Below, in pieces: positions 53,805-64,000 of a stretch of 64,000 nt of DNA; position 1 is the stretch's first letter; each line of letters opens with the position of its first letter. A model generated the notes under the pieces. It searched no databases. It had not been told where the DNA came from and worked only from the letters and a program-made list of their open reading frames with translations. The position numbers and the translations under genes were made by a program. Where the stretch lies: the NCBI GenBank assembly GCA_021292165.1, contig CM037878.1:288720971-288784970 (forward strand). The letters are read 5' to 3'. This DNA is from Shinisaurus crocodilurus (Eukaryota; Chordata; Lepidosauria; Squamata; Shinisauridae).

Positions 53805-54124
53805 TTAATTTTTTAAAGTACCCCCTTGTATCAGTTGGGTGGCTGGCGGCTGTGGAAGAAATTAGCTAGGATTTCAATCAAGCATCTACTTCTGGATCAT
53901 GTGACATTGCTACTTTTCCAGTCTGGGAAACTTTTAAAGGTGCAAATGATCCCCTTTTTTTATTTCGAAGTCTCCGGGCTCTTTGGTTTTGCTTTTAAAA
54001 TTCTTTTTCCTTCCATTTTTAAAAAATCATTTTTTATTATAAAATTTCAAAAACACCAAATCATAAAGAGGAAAAGAAAAAAATGTAACTAAGCTTTGAC
54101 TATCAATTTCAATACATGCGCTTA

Positions 54125-54125
<1 letters not shown>

Positions 54126-54164
<39 letters not shown>
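54126..54164. repeat. (CA)n microsatellite
   Basis: About 19 uninterrupted units. Confidence 0.95.
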
Positions 54165-54166
<2 letters not shown>

Positions 54167-54426
54167 ACGTGAAAATACAGCTATGACTTATACATAAACT
54201 TCAAAGGCAGACCAAATATCCATATATGTATTCATTCACATGTGATGCCTATATACCAACCATTCAAATATTGAAAGCATCATTAGGTCTTCAGTCCATT
54301 CCATTAAAGGAGGGGGCATTTATCCTTCCAATGCTGGGATATCAGTCTTTTAGGGCGTAATGCTATGGCCGCTAGACAGAGTCTAGGCAGTCATAGGATA
54401 AGTTGGAGTCAAGAGCGCCCTCCCCC

Positions 54427-54576
54427 CAGGCCGGTGCTACCATTAGGCCAACTAGGCAGCTGCCTAGGGCGCAGGGCTAAAGGGGGTGCCAGAAATAGGG
54501 AGGGCTCAAGTGGGAAGGGGCGCGCACTAAATATCTGATCTTGCCTAGGGCACCAAACTGCCTTGCACCGGCCCTG
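54427..54576. mobile_element. hAT element (family G)
   Basis: CAGGCCGGTGCTACC and GCACCGGCCCTG ends. Flanks CCTCCCCC and CCTTCCCC, 7 of 8. Inverted relative to 45577-45740. Confidence 0.8.
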
Positions 54577-54839
54577 CCTTCCCCCATCCTCGCAGCCGAC
54601 TCCGAGGTTGCAGGAGCGACCTCGGAAGCAGAGTTTTGTGGGCGGGGTGGGAGCAGACAGGCTCTGCCAGCAGATGCAGTATCCTGGTGGCACCTCAGCC
54701 TCCTCTCCTTGTGTTCCAGGGCAAAACTTAAAGACAGCTGAAAAACCCTGATTCCCCGTTACCCGTGGTCACCATGGTAGGTGCCCTGTCTTTGTTCTTT
54801 TTGCTGCAACAGACTAACATGGCTACCCCTCTGAAAATG

Positions 54840-55369
54840 TACCAATCTACCCAGAACTAACTAGCCTGTAATTTCCTGGATCCCTTTTTAAAATTGGCAT
54901 TACACTGGCCACTTTCCAGTCCTCTGGCCCAGAGCTCAATTTTAAGGACACATTACATATTTTCATTAGAAGATCGACAACTTCACATCTGAGTTAAGAA
55001 CTCTCATGTGGATGCCATCGGGGCACAGTGATTTGTTTTAGTTTGTCAATAAGGTCTAGAACAGCCTTCTCCAACCCAGTGCTCTCCAGTTGTGTGGACA
55101 ACTCTCATGATCACCAGCCAGTACTGACCAAGCTGGCTGGTAGAGGGTGGGAGTTGCAGCCAACACATCTGGAGGGCACCAGGCTGGGAAAGGCTGTTCT
55201 AGAACATCATCTCTTGTCATCACTGCTTGTTACAGTTCCTCAGACTTCCTTCCTGAAAATATCAGTTCAGGCATGGGATATCTGCCCTACATCTTCTGCA
55301 GTGAAAACAGGCACAAAGAATTCATGCAGCTCCTCAAAATCCTGTTTTGCATCCTGTATCTTAAAGCAT

Positions 55370-55370
<1 letters not shown>
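54840..55370 (-). mobile_element. Probable CR1-like LINE body, split by a foldback
   Basis: CACTGGCCACTTTCCAGTCC and GTGAAAACAGGCACAAAGAA resemble the antisense of reptile CR1-like elements. A family H foldback interrupts it at 55062-55196. Confidence 0.45.
55062..55196. mobile_element. hAT foldback (family H)
   Basis: CAGCCTTCTCCAACCC and GGGAAAGGCTG ends. Flanks GTCTAGAA (55054-55061) and TTCTAGAA (55197-55204), 7 of 8. Confidence 0.85.

Positions 55371-55403
<33 letters not shown>
55371..55403. repeat. (GT)n microsatellite
   Basis: About 16 units. Confidence 0.95.
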
Positions 55404-55405
<2 letters not shown>

Positions 55406-56066
55406 TGAGTAGAGCACCTTCCTGATGGACTACAACGGAGGCATCTGAAGATACCATGATTATAATAATAGCCCACTTCAGTAGGAGAGGTTCTTTGCTC
55501 CTGTAACAGTACCAGAGAGGCCATTCCATAATTTTATGGGATAGCTAAAAATTTTAAGGATTACGTGACTTTATTTCAGAAAAGTCATGGAAGCACCTGT
55601 CTGGGTTTTAATCTCAAGAGGGCTTCTGTACCTGATCTCAAAGTCCAGAGTTGAGAGGTGGGTTGGGAGAAGCATGCAGCGCTGGCTTTACCTTCTGATT
55701 CTTCTCTCTTTTTCTCCCATCTCTCTCAGTGGTCAGGCCATGCTGTTTCTCTCTATACAGCAGGGGTGCACAACCAGTGGCCCTTGGCCACTCCTGGTGC
55801 GGCCTACAAAGCCAACAGCATCCCACCCACTTTTTCCAGCAGCATTGCAAAAATCCACCTATTCCAATCTGTTCCTTCGGTTGAAACTCTGCTAATCTTC
55901 CATCTCGACTACTACAACCTTGTCTGGCCTCCCGCTTGTGCACCTCAGCCTTCTCTCCTCTATTGAAAGCCCCGCTGCCAAGATTATTCCTCTCTCCCGC
56001 CTCTCAAGCCATGGGACACCACCCCTCATGGACTTCCCTCAGGTCTCCTGCTTCCTTCAGTGATTC

Positions 56067-56648
56067 TGTTGGGGATTGCCAAAAGACCTGGGAGAGTATA
56101 TTGTGATATATTATCTCTCCCCTCTTGCTTTTGCAAACACAGCAGAGTATACCCAACTACAGGCGAAAAACGTGTGCATGCGGAGCTGCTGGTTAAAGCA
56201 GGGCTGTGCATTTAGTTGATACAGACTGTCCCTTTTGGACAGGCTGGATCTTCACCTGGTTTCCCCCTTACACTACCAATAAGACAAACAGTCTTTTGGA
56301 GGTTAAAAACAGAGTTTACTCACTCAGATCTTGCAGATTGGATACAGGCAGGCTTAAGGATGTATTTACAGTTGTGCAGGAATCATATGGTAGTCGACCT
56401 GTTCTGAACTTGGGAAAAGTTCAGAACTGCAACTCGGCTACATCTTCAGACATGTTGTTCCTACAAGTTCATGGCTCCAACTGTTTTCCCGGGGCAGGAA
56501 GAGAAGGCGACTGGTTACGCCCACATCCTGCACCAGGAGGTCTGGGTAATGTCCACAGGGTCTCTGCTCTAGGATGCAGAGACTCTGTGCTCCCAATTAC
56601 ATCATGCACCTATGCATGGCTTGAGGTTTTGACTGTTCATTCCCAACA
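56067..56648. mobile_element. Solo LTR
   Basis: Starts TGTTGGGG and ends CCCAACA (TG...CA with short inverted ends), flanked by an exact 5-bp duplication GATTC (56062-56066, 56649-56653). 582 bp, no adjoining internal region or primer-binding site, so a recombined solo LTR of an endogenous LTR retroelement. Orientation and clade undetermined. Confidence 0.65.
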
Positions 56649-56653
56649 GATTC

Positions 56654-57394
56654 CACCCTTACATTCCCCCTTTACTGCACCTATGCATGGAACTCCCTTC
56701 CTCCCTGAACATGTATGTGATGCCACCTCTCTCCTCTCCTTCAAATGGCATTTTTTCCACATGGCCTTTGGTTTCTCCTCTTAGTCTTTATTTCCAACTG
56801 GAAGCAAGCTTTACGTACATGTAACAGCAAACGCTCACAATCTTCCTTCCTTCCCTCGTTTCCGCACTGAGTATTTTAGATCATAAAGCTTAGCCGCCTT
56901 GTGTTGGCAGGAGTCCTTTTGCCTCAGGTGACTGCAAGTCAGTGTGTAGACATTGGCACAGAGGTCACTGGATGCCAGTAGGCTGCCCAGTGGCAGACTA
57001 CAGCTCCATGACAGGGAGGAAAGCTTTATACCAGACATGTGGGGCATTTGCTATATTATACTTACATTCTCCCCCTACCTGCCTTTTAAGAGCTTATGGT
57101 AGAAGAAATAGCTCAGCGTTAGAGTGCATGCTTTGCACTCAAAGGGCCCCAGGTTTCCTCTTCAGCTAGAAAGATCAGGAAGCAGGTGATGGGAACGATC
57201 TCTCTCTACTTCAAGACCCCGGAGAACCACAGCCAGGAAGTCTAGACAATCCTGGGCTAAATGGACCAATGGTCTGATTCAGGAGAAGTCAGCTACAGAT
57301 GTTCATATGTTTAGATCCCTTGAAGAGTGCCCAGCTTGTTAAAGATGCTTGATAAATAACAATCCGATAGCACTGAATAGACATTAAACCATAT
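56654..57394. other. Intergenic with one tRNA-headed SINE
   Basis: SINE at about 57103-57312 (AAATAGCTCAGCGTTAGAGT head, GGCTAAATGGACCAATGG tail). The remainder is unassigned. Confidence 0.5.
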
Positions 57395-57414
57395 CTAATG
57401 ATTTAAAGCCACTT

Positions 57415-57420
57415 TTTATT
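57415..57420 (-). terminator. FCHSD2: Candidate FCHSD2 poly(A) signal AATAAA
   Basis: TTTATT on plus gives AATAAA on the gene strand. AT-rich context with other possible signals upstream. Confidence 0.45.
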
Positions 57421-59011
57421 ATTCAACATTTTATACATAATAAATACAAAGTTTTACAGCCAATATAAAGAAAGCATCCAAGGTTCTGCTTTCAGTGTAT
57501 TGACACTGTACATGGTGATACGTTCTATTGCATGCCCTGTATGAAGTTTAAAAAGGAGGCGCATTTTTACAACTTTTTTTTAAAATAAAAATTAGCAGCT
57601 CTTACAGAAAATATTTTTAAAATATAACTAAGGATTTTTTTATTTTTTTTTAAATAACACTTTCTGAATTTTGAGAGTCTGGGTAACACCAACAACAAAA
57701 AAGATGCAGAAAAACTGGCCAACCGAACAGAAAATGTGGATATTATTGGCAACACTTATTTTTCATGAAGCATTTAAAAATGTTTGCAGTACAGTTCTTA
57801 AAAAATTGTTTTAAAAAACTTAAGAATAAGTTTGATAAACACTTAAAAAAAGACCTCAAACAGATCAACAGGACAGAAGGCGCAACACCCCCCCCCCCCC
57901 CCAACACAATCTTCACAGGAATCTGCCAGAAATTTGGCAACTGCTGCAGACGATACTATTATTCTTCGAACAGCTCTTCTCTCGCTTAGGCCAACTAAAT
58001 GAAAGAAAAATTGGCAAAAAAAAAGTCATTTTTCAAGAGTCCCAGCCAAGATTATTTGTGCAAAGTTTAAGATGAAAGTCTTGTCAAATGATTTCACAAA
58101 ATGCAGCCACAGAATTAAAAAGAAATGAACACATTTAGCTCCGTTAGGCAACTAAATGTAGAAATGGATACTGTCTTTTACTTGCTTAGGGGAAAAAAGA
58201 ACACACAAGAGCTCCTTTAATATTACTTATGTTACAGCTCTAAAGACATTTCGTAGGTGGTTTTTTATATTCCAGCTCTTTGGCTAGAAATTACCTGGGA
58301 CGGAATTTGGTTTAAATGTTTGTCCGCCCCCCCCCCCTCTTTTCCCAATATGAGTGTTGCTGCTCGGAGACCATTTAATCTGAAATACAGTTCTTCCCCC
58401 CTCCTATTTCACTTTTACTCATCTTCAACTACAAAATGACCTTGCCTCTCTTCAAAGTCACAAGTGGCTTGCTCAGAGAAACTGGGTTGCCTCCTGCTGT
58501 CACCCAAAAGCATATGCCTTCTTCTCTCCAACCCAAAAGCTGACCGATAGAGCTGCAAGGACACCAGGTACGACCTTTTGAGTTTCATCCCAGGCTGGAG
58601 TCTAATGGTAATCCCCACAACCCCACCAGTGTGTAGGAAGTGGTAAGATGGAGCCACTGTTGCTGGCGGTGTGTATACTCATTTCTTTTGACCCACTATC
58701 TTCTCCAGCAAACAGGCTTTGAAAATTTTGTAGGGCTTCAAAAAAAGGTCCTGCAAAGTCTGTTTGACCAGAGATGATATTAGGACAATTGAAACAAGTA
58801 TATACAAGGCAGGTGGTGGTAATGGCTCCATCAAACCACTCTGAACTCTCAGGGTGTGTGTGTGATTTACACACACACACACACACACTATTGTCCTTCT
58901 CCAACCTTAGTTCCTTGGGTCTGAGCTGGCCATTACGCTTTGCGTGGAGATCTACACTAGGACTATCCACCGCTAAAGCTAGACGTCACACTTCAATATT
59001 CTAAACATTAA

Positions 59012-59120
59012 GGGTGCAATCCTATGCAAGTTTAGACAGAAAAAAGGGCTACAATTCCCAGCATGGCATGCTGGGAGTTGTAGGCTTTTTCCCCTGTCTA
59101 AACCTGAGTAGGACTGTACC
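59012..59120. mobile_element. Harbinger-like foldback MITE (family B) in FCHSD2 3' UTR
   Basis: GGGTGCAATCCTATGCAAG after TAA, core CCCAGCATGGCATGCTGGG. In the mRNA it would form a strong hairpin. Confidence 0.7.
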
Positions 59121-60306
59121 TCATACTTCTTAACTCTAGCTGCATGCTCCAGGATATACTGCTAATGTCAGAGAGTAAACTATACAGCAATAACTGGGAT
59201 CAGAAGCAACCCAAGTGCAAAAAAAAAAAAAAAAAATCTGCTTAAAAAGGAAATGAACGGCTATTTCCAGCTCTACGATGAAAATCCTGCTTATTCAGTT
59301 TTATCCTAAGAAAAACATGTTGTTGCTACTAAGTCAGCACTTCTGTAGTAGATACTCTATTACTAAATGCACTGCATAAATATCAATACAAAAGGAACAT
59401 TACGTTCAGGTTTTAACAGTTAATTAAGAAGAGGTGCACATTGAAGTAATTAACCTCATATGATCTGCAGTGCTTTTTTTCTCAGTTGTAGAACTATTTT
59501 GTTTCATCTTTTGTTGGAGGGGAGGAGAAGGAGAGAGAGAGAGAAAGAGAGGAGCCGGCCTCTCCTTAAACTTACACTTGTATGTTCCCTTCTCTATCCC
59601 ATACATTCTGATTAATAACCTAATCAGGTAAGTAATGTTACTTGAATAGGAAAAATAATTTTAACACATTCCTATGGCAACAGTAATATACTGTACCAAT
59701 GCACATGGTATATGTATGCTAGACTTCGGGCTGGTCTACACATTACACTCCCCATGCAGAAATGCATTCCTATAATGACTTGGCCCTTATTGCTGCAACC
59801 TGCAACACCAGCAAAGATATCCCGTTTCTTCATCATGTGGCATGGAGAGGCTCCATGTGACAAGAAAGTAGACTATGTTTACTGTGCTACTTGTTGTAGA
59901 AGTTTTGGGGATATATCATCATGCAGAACTGTTTCTGCAGGGAAGTTGTAGACTGGCCATAAGTGGCATGGAAGAGGGAGCTCTCGGAAGCCTCCTCTGG
60001 AAACCAGAGCAGCTCAGCTTTCAGCTGCAAAGGCATTCCTCTGCTTGCTTTGTGCTAAAGGAGGAAGGATGGTGGATATATAAAGTGAAACCAAACAACA
60101 GCAACAAATAAAAAAGGCACAAAATATTCATGACCGTGGGAAGAAGAGTCCACCACCATGTCAATGTCCCTGGAAAATCCTCCAGTTTTTCCTCGATTGT
60201 TTAAAAGTCTCTTCCATCATGCAAAGGTGCCCAAGAATGAAAGCTGACCAAACATTGCCAACATTTGGCCTTGATTGTAGCACTACTACGCAATTCATCC
60301 CATGGG

Positions 60307-60390
60307 TCACACCAAGGTGATTTCCACATCCTCGATCTTCTCTGTTGGTCCACGATGTTGTTGTGTTGGAGGAGGAGGGGCAGCTCGTAC
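60307..60390 (-). CDS. FCHSD2: FCHSD2 last coding exon
   Basis: Acceptor gtttcag. 27 codons from VRAAPPPPTQQHRG to EDVEITLV, then TGA at 60309-60307. Confidence 0.94.
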   Translation of the reverse strand, partial: VRAAPPPPTQQHRGPTEKIEDVEITLV

Positions 60391-62769
60391 CTGAAACAGG
60401 CAAAACTAGCCATGACTAGAAGAAACCTAACTTGAGCACAAAGGATTATATAAATCAGTCTTTCTAAGCCAGTGTTTCTCAACCTTGGGTCCCCAGATGT
60501 TTTTGGCCTACAACTCCCAGCATGCCCCAGCCAGCTATGCTGGCTGGGGCATGCTGGGAGTTGTAGGCCAAAAACATCTGGGGACCCAAGGTTGAGAAAC
60601 ACTGTTCTAAGCACACAACTATGGTTTCTGAACTGGCATAAACTAACCATAGTTAATGTTAACCACACAGTTCTGGGTCCACACATCACGGGAAGCCACA
60701 GTTAAATAAAAGCGGAAGCAAGTGTTTCTGAGCCCTTTCTCTCAGCCAGGCAGGAGGGCGGGTGGGGAGCTAAACTCATGGCTTGCTCAACCATTGCTTA
60801 AGCATAACCCAGAACCATACCCCAGCAGCTCCAGGAAGAGCGAGAAAAACTCCTGTCTGAGACCCTGGAGAGCTGCTGACCAAGTCAGTGTTGACATTAC
60901 TAAGCTAGGTGGACTAATGGTCCGACTCAGTAGAAGGCAACTTCTTATGTTCCTATGTAGCATCCATTGTTTCTAATTCAGTTTCTGTATGGGCACAGCA
61001 TAATTATGTTGCTGACTTGAACCCACAAAGGTCACTGCGCCAATACCTAATTTCTATAGTTCTGTGGTGTGTCTGGAAAACTTACAGGTCTCAATTTGCC
61101 ATATGAGGTGCTTTCAGGAAGAGGTCGTGGCGGCTGTGAGAATCCAGGAGAGTTTGAAGTTAAGCTGTTTTCTGAAAGGGAAGGAAACACACACACATTA
61201 ATATATGCTTCTAGATGGAGTCACTCACATAAGGTGTACTAAATTTTGGAATTTTTAAGCCTTGTGTAATACCACTATTCTCTGAGAACACTTTTTGGGG
61301 GGCCACAGAGATCCATGGACATCACAAATTACACTCAGGGCTGTGTGTATTCTGCATGTCTTCAACACGAGGGGGAACTTAGTATGTTATACAGAATTCA
61401 ACACTCTGATTCTTAATTTTCCTCATTAAACCCCCTCACCAAGTCTAAAAATTAGGGATGTACATCAGATTTGGATGAAGTCCGAAGCTCAAGCAGACGT
61501 AGGGCACTGTGTTCTGGTTCTGTTGGTTCCTGAGGTGAAGCAGGCTTCCCTCTGAAGCCAGCGGTACTGAAGCTGCCCCAGAATGTTCTGAAATTTAGCA
61601 GGCTTGATCCCCTCAGAAGGGGAGCTGCTACCTCTGCAATTTCCATCCAATCGCTTCCTGAGGGGCTACCATGCCTGCAAATATTATCCAATTCTGACCA
61701 AGAGAAAAAACTGTTACGGCCGTTTTTGTATTTCCCATGATAGTCAATGGGAAGCACAAAGCATCGGATTTCCAAACTTCGGCTTGGGTTTGGTAGCAAG
61801 TCAAAGCAGACCGACTCCAAATCGGTCCAAGCACAAGAAGACTGTTTTCCGAAATGCCGAACTGGGGTCCGAGTCGAAGCGCCCCGGGGTGTCCATGTAC
61901 ATTCCTACTAAAAACGCACGGGCAGTGCAGCCCCTGGTACAATCTCAGACTTTTTGCAGAATGCGACTGAGCGCACGCAAGCGGGATGGACGCTGAGCGG
62001 CAGTTCCAGGAGTCGGGGGGACAGCGACATCTCAGTGACCCTGCATTGCTCCTTGCTATACACCTATTTTATTTAAACAAAAGAGCCACAGATCTACTAA
62101 ACATACCACATCATTCATTCATGCTAAAAAGCCATCAAGGCAGCAAGGTACAACCATTTAAAACAATAAAACCATGCAACAATACCCCCACCCCGAACAT
62201 TAAAAACAGTAAGAACTACACATTTTAAAAGGCTAAATTGAAAATAGGCATCTCACCCTTTCTAAAGGTCAAGAGGTGGGGAACCAATCATAATTCTTGA
62301 GGGAGCGCATCCCATAGTTTGCATTATGCCTGGTTTGCATAATCACTGCCTGGCTGTGGCTTATTGTGTTGTCCGAACCCGGTCAGCATGGCTTGTTGCA
62401 GGATTAAACAACCCTCAGATAACCCATGGTCTGCTATTTGAGGGTTGTTTAACATCCCCAATAAGCCATGCTGCCTGGGTTCGGATAACACGATAAGCCA
62501 TGGCCGGGCAGTGATTATGCAATGGCAACCCGGCATGTGCCGGCGGGCCCCATGTCTTGCAGAATGCGGCTTTTCCTAGTGCAGGGTGCCCAGACCGCAT
62601 ATCTCGCATTCTTAGTGTTGGCCTGTTGGCCTGTCTTACCATGTGTTGATGGTGACCTTGGGAAGTACAGGGAGCTTCTTTTATCAGGGCTATGGAAAGG
62701 GCTGGTTGGTGGCTGGTCATACAGTGGCAGTGGCGCCAGAGAATTCTGGGGCTTTGGAGATGGAGATAC
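60307..62769 (-). CDS. FCHSD2: FCHSD2 (F-BAR and double SH3 domains protein 2), last three coding exons
   Basis: FCHSD2 (nervous wreck family, Carom) couples curved membrane binding by its F-BAR domain with two SH3 domains to actin assembly in endocytosis. Only the C-terminal tail is here: exons 62640-62769, 61086-61171 and 60307-60390 join in phase to 99 residues. They read VSPSPKPQNSLAPLPLYDQP, PDKRSSLYFPRSPSTHE, NSPGFSQPPRPLPESTSYGK, VRAAPPPPTQQH and EKIEDVEITLV, then TGA. This is a proline-rich, presumably disordered tail ending in a class I PDZ ligand (T-L-V), which fits the reported binding of this family to MAGUK proteins. The F-BAR and SH3 exons lie upstream, beyond 64000. Identification is from memory of the human C-terminus. 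Confidence 0.93.
60470..60604. mobile_element. 135-bp hAT foldback MITE (family A, TTTCTC variant)
   Basis: Exact 8-bp duplication TTCTAAGC (60462-60469, 60605-60612). Sits in the FCHSD2 last intron, 80 nt from the last exon's acceptor. Confidence 0.92.
60815..60958 (+). mobile_element. tRNA-headed SINE, 5'-truncated
   Basis: GTTGACATTACTAAGCTAGG and GTCCGACTCAGTAGAAGGCA tail, ending CTTATGTTCCTATG. Confidence 0.6.
61086..61171 (-). CDS. FCHSD2: FCHSD2 coding exon, penultimate
   Basis: Acceptor ctttcag, donor gtaagt. Two bases complete Glu, then 28 codons from NSLTSNSPGF to GKLRP. Confidence 0.92.
61454..61905. mobile_element. DNA transposon-like element, TAGGGATGTACA ends
   Basis: TAGGGATGTACATC at the left, GTCCATGTACATTCCTA at the right. 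The interior has paired GAAGTCCGAAGC / GGTCCGAGTCGAAGC-type segments. In an FCHSD2 intron. Superfamily uncertain. Confidence 0.5.
62040..62522. mobile_element. LINE tail fragment and foldback element
   Basis: 62040-62320 is a degraded LINE 3' piece (minus). 62322-62522 is a foldback with GGTTCGGATAACACG/TGTTGTCCGAACCC arms, related to 35045-35344. It ends 118 nt from the FCHSD2 exon at 62640. Confidence 0.5.
62640..62769 (-). CDS. FCHSD2: FCHSD2 coding exon, third from last
   Basis: Acceptor attgcag, donor gtaaga. 43 codons plus one base of Glu. Contains PLPLYDQPPTSPFHSPDKR. Confidence 0.93.
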
Positions 62770-62924
62770 CTGCAATGAAAGGCATACAATTAAATCCCGC
62801 TTTTCAGATATATACCCTCATAAAGCATCTTACAAACAGAACTGGACACAAACACATATAAATATACAAAAATAGCACTATCATAATTGAGGAAATTAAG
62901 GCACATTTGAGGTTAGGTATTTAT

Positions 62925-63300
62925 TTATTTTATTTATTACATTTGTGAACTGCTCATCTGGCCAGCCGGCCGGCCACCCTGGGTGAGGTATGGAACACAC
63001 ATATTAACTACCTACTGAAGAAAGGCCAGTTTGAACAAATACGTTTGTAAAGCTTCCTTACGGGCCTGCACTGAAGGTGTAAGGTGCAAAGCAGCAGGGA
63101 GTTCCATAACTGAGGGGCCACCACTGAGAAAGCCCTGCCCCTTGTACTTGCCAATCTAATTGTTCTAACTGGTGGGCACATGAGCAAAGACCTTGGCAAT
63201 GACTTAACTGTACTGGCAGGATCATCATACTGCTACAAAGTAAGCGGAGTACTTTCCACCTACATAGAGCCATGTCTACAAAGTAGGCTCTTTTCAGGGG
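62925..63300 (-). mobile_element. L2-like LINE 3' end
   Basis: On minus encodes a degraded LINE ORF end (GRAFSVVAPQLWNSLLL) and a tail with TTATTTATTACATTTGTG on plus. Confidence 0.6.
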
Positions 63301-64000
63301 TATCTAACAACCAATATGTGACCTGTCATTAAAAATGACAGGGCTGGAAGCATACATACATCAATGCATTAATCATAATGCACTGTAAACTACCTGTTGG
63401 ATGCAAGTGGCCAGAAACACACATTTGCCACACACACGCTTCACAGAGTGTGACACAGCAGATATCGGAGTTCAAATTTTTGCTTAGTCATGAAGCTCAC
63501 TGCGTGGCTTGAGCCTATGCTGTCTCACAAAGATAACCCCACGTACATTACCCGTAACTCCTTGGGAGCGAGGAAGGGCTACAGATGTAAACCTAAATGC
63601 AAAGATTTAATCTTTCATTTGTTAATTGAAAACAAGGAAGCGAGTTCAACAATAAAAAGTTGACTCATCACCCCAAACTGGAGGCACATTTTTCAAAAGT
63701 GAACATGCTAAACTGCAACTGTAAGAACTGGCAATTCTCCTCCTGCCAAGCTCCGTCTGATCTCTCAATGTACCACAGAGAGATTAATTACAGGAAGGAG
63801 ACCGGGAATTTCCTCTTTTTGCTTCTATTTCCTTTCTGCCCCTCACCACTCCTTTCATTCTTTGTACACATCTGTTGTTAAACTTTGCCAACATTCAAGG
63901 TAGGATTAAAATTAAGTTGGCTCAGGCAAAGAAAGTTAAGGCATGGGGCCTTCATTTGTGAATCTCTGAAAATCTGACATTTACCTTGTTTGGCATTCAA
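63301..64000 (-). other. FCHSD2 intron, remainder
   Basis: An old Sauria SINE relic is likely at about 63430-63590 (CATGAAGCTCACTGCGTGG). No further FCHSD2 exon recognised before the window end. Confidence 0.5.

Larger units (their letters stand above)
57395..60306 (-). other. FCHSD2: FCHSD2 3' UTR
   Basis: AT-rich 2.9-kb stretch after the FCHSD2 stop codon, largely free of the repeats that fill the preceding 35 kb; this supports transcribed, constrained sequence. Exceptions are a Harbinger-like foldback (59012-59120), a (CA)n at about 58855-58890 and poly-C/T runs. Extent is inferred from the poly(A) signal; shorter UTRs are possible. Confidence 0.6.

Noticed and set aside
56206..56784. 192-codon open frame
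   Set aside because: Lies mostly inside the solo LTR and runs over its boundary; no recognisable domain.

Overview
The window is vertebrate nuclear DNA, most likely from a squamate reptile (lizard or snake). It has spliced exons of three conserved animal genes in a background full of transposable elements. The squamate call rests on many copies of a tRNA-headed SINE whose 3' part reads like the Bov-B-tailed Sauria SINE, together with CR1, L2-like and L1-like LINE fragments and a dense load of hAT and Harbinger foldback elements. The species cannot be named from this sequence.

Genes. (1) SERPINH1 (HSP47, the ER collagen chaperone), plus strand: its last three coding exons lie at 217-315, 1846-2078 and 3878-4180, ending in an RDEL retention signal; the 5' exons are outside the window. 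(2) RPS3 (40S ribosomal protein uS3), minus strand, complete: six coding exons between 20498 and 11447 join in frame to exactly 243 codons plus stop. A non-coding last exon with a poly(A) signal is likely at about 11015-11085. Two introns each carry a box C/D snoRNA of the U15 (SNORD15) type, at 13742-13893 and 16162-16310. The promoter (about 20520-20770) has a 5' TOP tract, a TATA-like box, CCAAT, an E-box and two ZNF143-type motifs. (3) FCHSD2, minus strand: its last three coding exons are at 62640-62769, 61086-61171 and 60307-60390, ending in the PDZ ligand ITLV, followed by a 3' UTR of about 2.9 kb with a poly(A) signal at 57415-57420. SERPINH1 and RPS3 converge tail to tail. About 37 kb without a recognisable host gene separate the RPS3 promoter from the FCHSD2 3' end.

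Repeats. The 20.8-57.4 kb interval, and much of the introns, is layered mobile DNA: a 135-bp palindromic hAT foldback (more than a dozen copies, several with exact 8-bp target duplications), a Harbinger-like foldback (TAA/TTA duplications) with a similar core, several other hAT families, two relics with hAT transposase coding, a Tigger/mariner element, a probable solo LTR, CR1/L2/L1 fragments, Sauria SINEs, a second tRNA-headed SINE, and a 5S rRNA-headed SINE with a CR1-type tail. Nesting gives relative insertion ages. No new host gene system was found. The most notable points are the recurring ACTACAACTCCCAGCATGCC-like core shared by two unrelated transposon superfamilies and the RPS3 promoter, the 5S-CR1 chimeric SINE, and a composite foldback element that carries a piece of another repeat.
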